From: Streptomyces cyaneochromogenes
Lineage (GTDB): Bacteria; Actinomycetota; Actinomycetes; Streptomycetales; Streptomycetaceae
Direction of reading: 5' to 3'
DNA length: 64,000 nucleotides
NCBI RefSeq assembly: GCF_003963535.1
Contig: NZ_CP034539.1
Coordinates: forward strand, 8,494,001-8,558,000
Every line of letters starts with the position of its first letter. Position 1 is the first letter of the stretch. Of the stretch, positions 49,749 to 57,560 are shown piece after piece. The notes below the pieces were generated by a model. It worked only from the letters and a program-made list of their open reading frames with translations. It was not told the DNA's origin and did not search any database. The position numbers were made by a program, and so were the translations under genes.

Positions 49749-50261
49749 CTACTTCTCCTGCTCCTTGAGCTCGGGGCGGCCGGGCTGCTCGCCGCCGCGC
49801 TCCTTGATGTACGTCTCGGTGGGCACCATCACCTTGCGGCGGAACACGCAGACCAGCGTGCCGTCCTGCTTGTAGCCCTTGGTCTCGACGTAGACGATCC
49901 CGCGGTCGTTCTTCGACTTCGACGGCCACTTGTCGAGCACGGTCGTCTGGCCGTAGATCGTGTCGCCGTGGAAGGTCGGCGCCACGTGCTTGAGCGACTC
50001 GATCTCCAGGTTGGCGATCGCCTTGCCGGAGATGTCGGGGACGCTCATGCCGAGCAGCAGCGAGTAGATGTAGTTGCCGACGACGACGTTCTTGCCGAAG
50101 TCCGTCGTCTTCTCCGCATAGTTCGTGTCCATGTGGAGGGGGTGGTGGTTCATGGTGAGGAGACAGAACAGGTGGTCGTCGTACTCAGTGACCGTCTTGC
50201 CCGGCCAGTGCTTGTACGTCGCCCCGACCTCGAACTCCTCGTAGGTGCGTCCGAACTGCAT
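49749..50261 (-). CDS. mch: MaoC-type hydratase, probable mesaconyl-CoA hydratase
   Basis: A 170-residue hot-dog-fold protein. It begins MQFGRTYEEFEVGATYKHWP and has the hydratase segment HHPLHMDTNYAEKTTDFGKNVVVGNY, with the catalytic Asp and His, followed by FHGDTIYGQTTVLD. The single-domain length is half that of some mesaconyl-CoA hydratases. Position between the lyase and dehydrogenase genes of the ethylmalonyl-CoA block supports hydration of mesaconyl-CoA to methylmalyl-CoA. Confidence 0.85.
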   Translation of the reverse strand: MQFGRTYEEFEVGATYKHWPGKTVTEYDDHLFCLLTMNHHPLHMDTNYAEKTTDFGKNVVVGNYIYSLLLGMSVPDISGKAIANLEIESLKHVAPTFHGDTIYGQTTVLDKWPSKSKNDRGIVYVETKGYKQDGTLVCVFRRKVMVPTETYIKERGGEQPGRPELKEQEK

Positions 50262-50276
50262 CGCGCTCAGGGCTCC

Positions 50277-51236
50277 TTAGTTGTCGGGGGTCTCGAACTT
50301 GCTGGTGCGCTGCATGCCGGCGGCGCGGCCCTTGCCGGAGATGACGAGCGCCATCTTGCGGCTGGCCTCGTCGATCATCTCGTCGCCGAGCATCGCGGAG
50401 CCCTTCTTGCCGCCCGCCTCGGACGTGTAGTAGTCGTACGCGTCCAGGATCAGCTCGGCGTGGTCGTAGTCCTCCTGAGAGGGCGAGAAGATCTCGTTGG
50501 ACGCCTCGACCTGGCCCGGGTGCAGCACCCACTTGCCGTCGAAGCCGAGCGCGGCGGCGCGCTGGGCGACCTCGCGGTAGCCGTCGATGTTGCGGATCTG
50601 GAGGTAGGGGCCGTCGATCGCCTGGAGGTTGTTGGCGCGGGCGGCCATCAGGATCTTCATCAGGATGTAGTGGTAGGCGTCCGCCGGGTAGCCGGGCGGC
50701 TGCTCGCCCACGACCAGCGACTTCATGTTGATCGACGCCATGAAGTCGGCCGGGCCGAAGATGATCGTCTCGACGCGCTGGGAGGCGGTCGCGATCTCGT
50801 TGACGTTGTTCAGGCCCTGGGCGTTCTCGATCTGCGCCTCGATGCCGATCTTGCCGACCTCGAAGCCCATCGTCTTCTCGATCTGGGTGAGGAGGAGGTC
50901 CAGGGCGACCACCTGCTGGGCCGTCTGCACCTTCGGCAGCATGATGCAGTCGAGGTTCTGGCCGGCACCCTCGACGACCGTGACGACGTCGCGGTACGTC
51001 CACTCGGTCGTCCAGTCGTTGACGCGCACGACCCTCGTCTTGCCGGTCCAGTCACCCTCGTTGAGGAACTTGACGATGGTGTGCCGCGCCTCGGGCTTGG
51101 CGAGCGGCGCGCACGCGTCCTCCAGGTCGAGGAAGACCTGGTCCGCCGGGAGGCCCTGCGCCTTCTCCAGGAAGCGGGGGTTGCTTCCCGGTACCGCGAG
51201 ACACGAGCGGCGGGGACGCAGACGGTTGACGGTCAT
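50277..51236 (-). CDS. mcl: HpcH/HpaI-type lyase, probable malyl-CoA/methylmalyl-CoA lyase
   Basis: A 319-residue CitE-like TIM barrel. It begins RPRRSCLAVPGSNPRFLEKA, has VFLDLEDACAPLAKPEAR with the Mg Asp/Glu, VNDWTTEWTYRDV, QIENAQGLNNVNEIA and FDGKWVLHPGQVEASNE. It would split beta-methylmalyl-CoA to glyoxylate and propionyl-CoA. Its ATG overlaps the TGA of the mutase gene, showing translational coupling in the block. Confidence 0.9.
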   Translation of the reverse strand: MTVNRLRPRRSCLAVPGSNPRFLEKAQGLPADQVFLDLEDACAPLAKPEARHTIVKFLNEGDWTGKTRVVRVNDWTTEWTYRDVVTVVEGAGQNLDCIMLPKVQTAQQVVALDLLLTQIEKTMGFEVGKIGIEAQIENAQGLNNVNEIATASQRVETIIFGPADFMASINMKSLVVGEQPPGYPADAYHYILMKILMAARANNLQAIDGPYLQIRNIDGYREVAQRAAALGFDGKWVLHPGQVEASNEIFSPSQEDYDHAELILDAYDYYTSEAGGKKGSAMLGDEMIDEASRKMALVISGKGRAAGMQRTSKFETPDN

Positions 51237-53281
51237 GCGGGGACCTCCAGGGGGTCGAGCTTGTTCGCTTTCCGGATCTCGTCGACGATGCGGCCGATGA
51301 TTCCGGTGATGTCGAAGTCCTTCGGGGTGAAGACGGCGGCCACTCCGGCGGCCCGGAGCTGCTCGGCGTCACCATTCGGGATGATGCCACCGGCGATCAC
51401 GGGTATATCTGTGGCACCGGCCACACGGAGCCGTTCCAGCACGTCCGGCACCAGCTGGGCGTGCGAACCGGAGAGGATCGACAGGCCGACCGCGTGCACG
51501 TCCTCGGCGAGGGCCGCGTCCACGATCTGCTCCGGGGTGAGCCGGATGCCCTGGTAGACCACCTCGAAGCCGGCGTCACGCGCGCGTACGGCGATCTGCT
51601 CGGCGCCGTTGGAGTGCCCGTCCAGGCCGGGCTTGCCGACCAGGAAGCGGAGCTTGCCGACGCCCAGGTCCTTCGCCGTCAGGTCGACCTTGCGGCGGAC
51701 CTCGGACATGGCCGAGCCCTCCTCGGCGGGGACGGCCACCGGAGCGGACGAAACCCCCGTCGGCGCCCGGAACTCGCCGAACACCTCGCGCAGGGCCCCG
51801 GCCCACTCGCCGGTCGTGACCCCGGCGCGGGCGCACTCCAGGGTGGCCTCCATGAGGTTGGCGGTGCCCTTGGCGGCCTCCTTCAGCTTCTCCAGCGCCT
51901 TGCACGGGCGCGGGTGGTTGAAGGGCGGCTGGTACCGGGTGTCGCGCCAGTGCTGCAGCCCCGCGATGACACGGGCCTCGACCGCCGGGTCGACCGTCTG
52001 GATCGCCGTGTCCAGGTCGGCGGTCAGCGGGTTCGGCTCGGTCGTCTCGAAGATGTTGACGCCGATGATCTTCTCCTGCCCGGACTCGATACGAGCCCGG
52101 CGCTCGGCGTGCGAGGAGACCAACTGCGACTTGAGGTAGCCGGACTCGACGGCGGCCATCGCGCCGCCCATCTCCTGGATCCGCTCGATCTCCGCGAGCG
52201 ACTCCTCGACCAGCTTGCTCACCTTCGACTCGATGACGTGCGAGCCCTCGAAGATGTCCTCGTACTCCAGCAGGTCGCTCTCGTGCGCCAGCACCTGCTG
52301 GATGCGCAGCGACCACTGCTGGTCCCAGGGCCGGGGCAGACCCAGCGCCTCGTTCCAGGCGGGCAGCTGCACGGCACGCGCGCGTGCGTCCTTCGACAGC
52401 GTCACGGCCAGCATTTCCAGCACGATCCGCTGGACGTTGTTCTCCGGCTGCGCCTCGGTCAGACCGAGGGAGTTGACCTGGACGCCGTACCGGAAGCGGC
52501 GCTGCTTGGGGTTCTCGATGCCGTACCGCTCGCGCGTGACCTGGTCCCAGATCCGCCCGAACGCCCGCATCTTGCACATCTCCTCGATGAAGCGGACACC
52601 CGCGTTCACGAAGAAGGAGATACGGGCCACGACGTCCCCGAACTTCTCGGCGGGGACCTGCCCTGAGTCGCGTACGGCATCGAGAACCGCGATCGCGGTG
52701 GACATCGCGTACGCGATCTCCTGGACCGGCGTGGCGCCCGCCTCCTGCAGGTGGTAGCTGCAGATGTTGATCGGGTTCCACTTCGGGATGTGGGAGACCG
52801 TGTACGCGATCATGTCCGTCGTCAGCCGGAGTGAGGGCCCCGGCGGAAAGACATGGGTTCCACGCGACAGGTATTCCTTGACGATGTCGTTCTGGGTCGT
52901 GCCCTGGAGCTTGGTGATGTCCGCGCCCTGCTCCTCGGCCACGACCTGGTAGAGCGCCAGCAGCCACATGGCGGTGGCGTTGATCGTCATCGAGGTGTTC
53001 ATCTGCTCCAGGGGGATGTCCTGGAACAGCCGGCGCATGTCACCGAGGTGCGCGACGGGCACGCCGACCCGGCCGACCTCGCCGCGGGCGAGGATGTGGT
53101 CGGAGTCGTAGCCGGTCTGCGTGGGCAGGTCGAACGCGACCGACAGGCCGGTCTGCCCCTTGGCGAGGTTGCGCCGGTACAGCTCGTTGGACGCCTCGGC
53201 CGTGGAGTGACCGGCGTAGGTCCGCATGAGCCAGGGCCGGTCCTTCTCCCGCTTGCCTTCGGCGGGCTGACGCTCAGTCAT
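51233..53281 (-). CDS. ecm: Ethylmalonyl-CoA mutase (MeaA-like, B12-dependent)
   Basis: A 682-residue single-chain B12 mutase. The catalytic barrel includes RTYAGHSTAEASNELYRRNL, FDLPTQTGYDSDH and NICSYHLQEAGATPVQEIAY; the B12 domain carries LDGHSNGAEQIA (DxHxxG near residue 554), LSILSGSHAQL and AGGIIPNGDAEQL. The lack of a separate small subunit and the position after ccr indicate ethylmalonyl-CoA rather than methylmalonyl-CoA mutase. It converts ethylmalonyl-CoA to methylsuccinyl-CoA. ATG 53281 lies 17 bp after ccr. Confidence 0.95.
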   Translation of the reverse strand: MTERQPAEGKREKDRPWLMRTYAGHSTAEASNELYRRNLAKGQTGLSVAFDLPTQTGYDSDHILARGEVGRVGVPVAHLGDMRRLFQDIPLEQMNTSMTINATAMWLLALYQVVAEEQGADITKLQGTTQNDIVKEYLSRGTHVFPPGPSLRLTTDMIAYTVSHIPKWNPINICSYHLQEAGATPVQEIAYAMSTAIAVLDAVRDSGQVPAEKFGDVVARISFFVNAGVRFIEEMCKMRAFGRIWDQVTRERYGIENPKQRRFRYGVQVNSLGLTEAQPENNVQRIVLEMLAVTLSKDARARAVQLPAWNEALGLPRPWDQQWSLRIQQVLAHESDLLEYEDIFEGSHVIESKVSKLVEESLAEIERIQEMGGAMAAVESGYLKSQLVSSHAERRARIESGQEKIIGVNIFETTEPNPLTADLDTAIQTVDPAVEARVIAGLQHWRDTRYQPPFNHPRPCKALEKLKEAAKGTANLMEATLECARAGVTTGEWAGALREVFGEFRAPTGVSSAPVAVPAEEGSAMSEVRRKVDLTAKDLGVGKLRFLVGKPGLDGHSNGAEQIAVRARDAGFEVVYQGIRLTPEQIVDAALAEDVHAVGLSILSGSHAQLVPDVLERLRVAGATDIPVIAGGIIPNGDAEQLRAAGVAAVFTPKDFDITGIIGRIVDEIRKANKLDPLEVPA

Positions 53282-53298
53282 CTATGACCTCGGGTGTC

Positions 53299-54642
53299 TC
53301 AGATGTTGCGGAAGCGGTTGATGGCGTCGATGTGCTTGGCGCGCATCTCCTCGTCGCGCACGCCGAGGCCCTCCTCGGGGGCCAGGCACAGCACGCCGAC
53401 CTTGCCCTGGTGGAGGTTGCGGTGCACGTCGAACGCGGCCTGGCCGGTCTCCTCCAGGGAGTAGACCTTCGACAGCGTCGGGTGGATCTTGCCCTTCGCG
53501 ATGAGCCGGTTGGCCTCCCAGGCCTCGCGGTAGTTGGCGAAGTGCGAGCCGATGATCCGCTTCAGCGACATCCACAGGTAGCGGTTGTCGTACTCGTGGT
53601 TGTAGCCCGAGGTGGAGGCGCAGGTGACGATGGTGCCGCCCTTGCGCGTGACGTAGACCGAGGCGCCGAAGGTCTCGCGGCCGGGGTGCTCGAAGACGAT
53701 GTCGACGTCCTCCCCGCCGGTGAGCTCGCGGATGCGCTTGCCGAAGCGCTTCCACTCGCGCGGGTCCTGCTCGTGCTCGTTCTTCCAGAACTTGTAGCCC
53801 TCGGCGTTGCGGTCGATGACCGCCTCGGCGCCCATCGCCCGGCAGATGTCGGCCTTCTGGGGGCTGGAGACGACACAGATCGGGTTGGCGCCACCGGCCA
53901 GGGCGAACTGCGTGGCGTAGGAGCCGAGTCCGCCGGACGCGCCCCAGATGAGGACGTTGTCGCCTTGCTTCATGCCGGCGCCGTTGCGGGAGACCAGCTG
54001 GCGGTAGGCGGTGGAGTTGACCAGACCGGGGGAGGCGGCCTCCTCCCAGGAGAGGTGGTCCGGCTTCGGCATCAGCTGGTTGGACTTCACCAGCGCGATC
54101 TCCGCCAGGCCGCCGAAGTTGGTCTCGAAGCCCCAGATGCGCTGCTCGGGGTCGAGCATCGTGTCGTTGTGACCGTCGCTCGACTCCAGCTCCACGCTCA
54201 GGCAGTGCGCGACGACCTCGTCGCCCGGCTTCCACGAGTTCACACCCGGGCCGGTGCGCAGGACGACGCCCGCGAGGTCGGAGCCGATGATGTGGTACGG
54301 CAGGTCGTGGCGCTTGGCCAGCTCGCTGGTGCGGCCGTAGCGCTCCAGGAACCCGAAGGTGGACAGCGGCTCGAAGATCGAGGTCCACACGGAGTTGTAG
54401 TTGACGCTCGATGCCATGACGGCGACCAGGGCCTCGCCCGGGCCGAGCTCAGGCAGCGGGACGTCGTCCAGGTGGATCGACTTGCGCGGGTCCTTGTCGC
54501 GGGTCTCCAGGCCCGCGAACATCTCCGTCTCGTCCTTGTGCACGGTGATCGCGCGGTACGACTCGGGGAGCGGCAGAGCGGCGAAGTCGTCCGGCGTCGA
54601 GTCCGGCGACTGGATCGCGTCCAGGATGTCCTTCACGGTCAC
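53299..54642 (-). CDS. ccr: Crotonyl-CoA carboxylase/reductase
   Basis: A 447-residue MDR-type enzyme from GTG 54642 with GGAGG eight bases upstream. Signatures: SVNYNSVWTSIFEPLSTFGF, HIIGSDLAGVVLRTGPGV, IWGFETNFGGLAEIALVKSN and the NADPH fold LIWGASGGLGSYATQFALAG near residue 235. It reductively carboxylates crotonyl-CoA to ethylmalonyl-CoA, the entry step of the pathway and a source of polyketide extender units. It leads the five-gene operon down to 48541. The longer frame to 54888 is not conserved. Confidence 0.95.
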   Translation of the reverse strand: MTVKDILDAIQSPDSTPDDFAALPLPESYRAITVHKDETEMFAGLETRDKDPRKSIHLDDVPLPELGPGEALVAVMASSVNYNSVWTSIFEPLSTFGFLERYGRTSELAKRHDLPYHIIGSDLAGVVLRTGPGVNSWKPGDEVVAHCLSVELESSDGHNDTMLDPEQRIWGFETNFGGLAEIALVKSNQLMPKPDHLSWEEAASPGLVNSTAYRQLVSRNGAGMKQGDNVLIWGASGGLGSYATQFALAGGANPICVVSSPQKADICRAMGAEAVIDRNAEGYKFWKNEHEQDPREWKRFGKRIRELTGGEDVDIVFEHPGRETFGASVYVTRKGGTIVTCASTSGYNHEYDNRYLWMSLKRIIGSHFANYREAWEANRLIAKGKIHPTLSKVYSLEETGQAAFDVHRNLHQGKVGVLCLAPEEGLGVRDEEMRAKHIDAINRFRNI

Positions 54643-54882
54643 GGTGTTGCCTCCGGCGATGCGCACCCTGAGGGAGGGGTGCTGAGGGTTACGTCGGTGC
54701 TGCTGAGGGTTTTGTGGATGTGCCGTCGGTTCGGCGGTGTGGTGCTGTTCGGCAGCGCTTTGTTGGCGCGGGAGGTTGCCTGTGACGCAGGCGCCGGGCG
54801 CGCAGGCCCCGGGAGGGGCTTGCGGGGACAGCCGGCGTACGAAAGGTCTCTGCACGCCGGCCGCCCGGACTCCTTCAACGTA

Positions 54883-54918
54883 TGACACCGCGTGTCACCT
54901 GACAAGGCACTGAGTGCC
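54883..54918. promoter_or_regulatory. Two adjacent palindromes upstream of ccr
   Basis: TGACAC-CGC-GTGTCA (54883-54897) and GGCACT-G-AGTGCC (54906-54918) are perfect inverted repeats whose centres are 22 bp apart, about two helical turns. Both have the size and symmetry of TetR-family sites, and a TetR gene lies 2 kb away. They are 240-275 bp before the ccr start. The rest of 54643-55084 has an AT-rich stretch (about 54935-54985) but no gene. Confidence 0.5.
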
Positions 54919-55084
54919 AGAACTTGCCCTCAGATGAAATCTTTACGTAACAAATGAGCGATGATCGATCAAAGCTACCGGTGAGTAGGTGCTAATCGGG
55001 CGCTATCGGTCACCAGTCGTCGCCGATCGGTCGCCTGGAGGGCATCGGCCGGACATGCCAGGTACATGGTCATCGCGGTACGCG

Positions 55085-55560
55085 GTTCCAGGCCCCCGTC
55101 GGCTCAGCTACTCGATCTTCGCCGGCCGGTAGAGGCAGGGTGTTGCGGTGCACGCCGAGGCGCTCCGCGGTCCAGGCGAGTTGGAGGACCGCCTTCCGCC
55201 CAGGCGATGAGCGACTCCCGCAGCACCGGCGGTTCCTCCCGCCCCGCAGTCCCGCGAGGACCGCGGCCGCGTGCCGGGCGCGTGCCTGGCGCGTCCGTGT
55301 CGTACGGCCGTGGCCAGCAGCTGGGGCGCGCGCAGATCGGCCACGGTGAACCGGCGCCCGGCACGCAGTGCCGGCATCGCGTCCCGGCTCGCCGATCCGG
55401 CCCGAGCCTCGGCATCGTGCCGCTCGCCGAGGTGCTCGCCCCGCGCGGAGTGCCGCTCGACGAGCCGCTCCGGACGGTGGCCGGTCGAAGCGTGCAGGAC
55501 GGCTGTGCCGGTCGGCGGCGGGCTCCCCGGTCTCGGGCCGGCCGCCCGGGGCGGGTTCCT
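55085..55560 (-). pseudogene. Relic of a PucR/CdaR-type regulator
   Basis: Minus-strand fragments in different frames look like the C-terminal part of this family: RAGRRFTVADLRAPQLLATA, and near the end LAWTAERLGVHRNTL, which is the family's C-terminal helix-turn-helix (TAERLGVHRNTLxYR). Frames change several times, so no protein can be made. It sits back to back with the dadA-like relic on the other strand. Confidence 0.6.
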
Positions 55561-55654
55561 GATGGAGCGTCAATGGGACGTGGATCTCGGACAGTTCGGT
55601 GACTCGCTGGCCGAGGGGCTGTTGCGGGGCGGTGCCGAGCTGGTGGTGGGTGCG

Positions 55655-56105
55655 TGGGTGACCGCGTCTGGTCCCCGGACGTGTGCGCTTCGCCGGGGGA
55701 GGGGGTACGGATCGAGGTCGCCGCCGGGAAGGGCTACAGCTTCTCCGTGCCGGCCGAATGGCTTGCCGCGGTGGCTGGTGCACCTGGGCTCCGCGCAGGG
55801 GTCAAGGGGGTGCGGGTCGCCGGGACGATGGAGTTCGACCGGACCCGGATTTCTTCCGGCAGAGCCGGGTGGGGGCGCTGGTGGCGGCCGCGTGGCCGCG
55901 TCTGCCGGGCGCCGACGAGAGCGGCGGGAGCAGGAGTGGATGGGCCCGCGCCCGATGCCCCCGGACGGGCTGCACCTGGTCGGACTGGTGCCCGGGCCGT
56001 CCCCGCGTCCCGTCGGCCACCGGCCACCGGCACAACATGTTGGCCCGGGCGCGGGACGGCTGGTGATGCGAGAGGCGGAACCAGGTCGGCGGTGAGGCTC
56101 GCGCC
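55655..56105 (+). pseudogene. Relic of a D-amino-acid dehydrogenase-like (DadA) oxidase
   Basis: Plus-strand fragments spread over three frames follow the order of a DadA-type FAD oxidase C-terminus: AGKGYSFSVP, VRVAGTMEFDR, DPDFFRQSRVGALVAAAWPR, WMGPRPMPPDGLHLVGLVPG and ATGH. At least three frame changes are needed to join them. It starts abruptly, so the FAD-binding N-terminus has been lost. From 56105 to 56293 no gene is seen. Confidence 0.65.
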
Positions 56106-56293
56106 GGGTCGGACGGGTTCGGCGTTGGCGCTAGGTCCCGTCCGGCGGATCAGGGGGCCCTAAGCGGCCCTGGCGCGTCGGCTGCGGCGCGGGGCTGCCG
56201 CGATATGCAGCCCCGCCGCGTGCGCGCGACCAGCCACAGCTGGACCGAAGCCGCCGGTCGGCCGATCCCACTTCCCCCGGAGGCGACGCCCGC

Positions 56294-56512
56294 TCAGACC
56301 CCCAGCCCCAGCAGGGCCACCTGCAGCGGCAGTGCGGGCTCTTCGGGCAGCGCCGGAGGCTCCTCGCCGCGGCCCGTGTGCGTGGGCGGGACGGCCCGCA
56401 GCCCGCGTATACCGTCGGCGGCCCACTTGGCGTCCGTCGCGGGCAGGGACAGCGTCATGCGCCGCCCGTCGGCCAGCGTGGCTTCGAGCTTGGTCGGGTC
56501 GTTCGCCTGCAT
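56294..56512 (-). CDS. Small hypothetical protein
   Basis: A 72-residue protein from ATG 56512 (MQANDPTKLEATLADGRRMT); the frame can start at 56557 too. The N-terminal half looks like a short beta-alpha unit, while the C-terminus is Pro/Glu-rich and may be disordered. Similar short proteins occur beside Streptomyces metabolic genes, but no family name is recognised. It is 99 bp from the TetR gene. Confidence 0.5.
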   Translation of the reverse strand: MQANDPTKLEATLADGRRMTLSLPATDAKWAADGIRGLRAVPPTHTGRGEEPPALPEEPALPLQVALLGLGV

Positions 56513-56611
56513 GGCAACTCGCTTCCGTCGCACACCGTGAAGATCCACCTTCGACATGGAGGACGGATGAGCCGACGCGATGGTTCCCGCCGGCAGCCCC
56601 GCGATGACGTC

Positions 56612-57424
56612 CTAGGCCCGCTCCTTCAGCGCCTGTTCGATCGTCCGCATGACCTCGTCGAGCGGCGCGTCGGTCCTGGCCACCGTCACCAGCACCTCCC
56701 CCTGCGTGGCCACGGAGGCCGGCGACGTACGCGGCGCGGTGTCCCGCCCGGCCCCGATGCCCGTCCCGAACGTCCTCCGTACGATCGCGAAGGCATGGTC
56801 GAGCTGCGTCTCCACGTCGCCCTGGCCGCCCGCGCGCAGCCAGCGCCGCAGGACGTGGTTGTGCGCGGTGACCACCGCGGACGCGGCGACCTCGGCCAGC
56901 AGCGGGTCGTCGTTGGCGTCGTCGTCGTGCGCGTGCTCGTCGAAGTGGCCGAGGAGATAGCGGGTGAAGAGGCGCTCGTAGCGAGCCACCGACGCGATCT
57001 CCGCCTCACGCAGGGTGGGCACCTCGCGCGTGAGCTTGTAGCGGGCGACCGAGATCTCCGGCCGGGCCGCGTACATCTTCATGACTTCCTTGATGCCACG
57101 GCACACGGTGTCGAGCGGGTGCTCGTGCGCGGGGGCCGCGTTGAGCACCGCCTCCGCGCGGATCAGCGTGTCGTCGTGGTCCGGGAAGATCGCCTCTTCC
57201 TTGGAACGGAAGTGGCGGAAGAACGTGCGGCGGGCGACCCCGGCCGCGGCCGCGATCTCGTCGACGGTGGTCGCCTCGTACCCCTTGGTCGCGAACAGCT
57301 CCATCGCCGCGGCCGCCAGTTCGCGGCGCATCTTGAGCCGCTGGGCCGCCGCGCGACTGCCTGCGGCACTTTCCGGCGTGTCGGGCGTAGCTGGTGTACG
57401 TGAGGACTTGGCGGGCTGGGACAT
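56612..57424 (-). CDS. TetR-family regulator
   Basis: A 270-residue protein from ATG 57424; ATG 57442 is possible. The helix-turn-helix is RRELAAAAMELFATKGYEATTVDEIAAAAGVARRTFFRHFRSKEEAI, standard TetR. A long, Pro/Ser-rich N-terminal arm precedes it. The ligand domain contains AHDDDANDDPLLAE, a poorly conserved acidic insert. Position between the ethylmalonyl-CoA operon and the 3-hydroxyacyl-CoA dehydrogenase gene suggests it controls these acyl-CoA genes. Confidence 0.9.
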   Translation of the reverse strand: MSQPAKSSRTPATPDTPESAAGSRAAAQRLKMRRELAAAAMELFATKGYEATTVDEIAAAAGVARRTFFRHFRSKEEAIFPDHDDTLIRAEAVLNAAPAHEHPLDTVCRGIKEVMKMYAARPEISVARYKLTREVPTLREAEIASVARYERLFTRYLLGHFDEHAHDDDANDDPLLAEVAASAVVTAHNHVLRRWLRAGGQGDVETQLDHAFAIVRRTFGTGIGAGRDTAPRTSPASVATQGEVLVTVARTDAPLDEVMRTIEQALKERA

Positions 57425-57560
57425 GACCCGAACGTACTGCATGTCCGCAGCTTGATGCGCATGCACGGGGGTTCCCCCGCCCTGGGCGGGCGGGGGCCCT
57501 CCGGCCGGGTCGAGCAGTCCGCCCCAGTCCCGGTCGCCTCTGAACCAGTCGCCGACGCCG

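Noticed and set aside
51461..52666. Plus-strand open frame of about 400 codons opposite the mutase gene
   Set aside because: Its composition (runs of Leu, Arg, Gly, Val without motifs) is the usual shadow of a Streptomyces gene read on the wrong strand.
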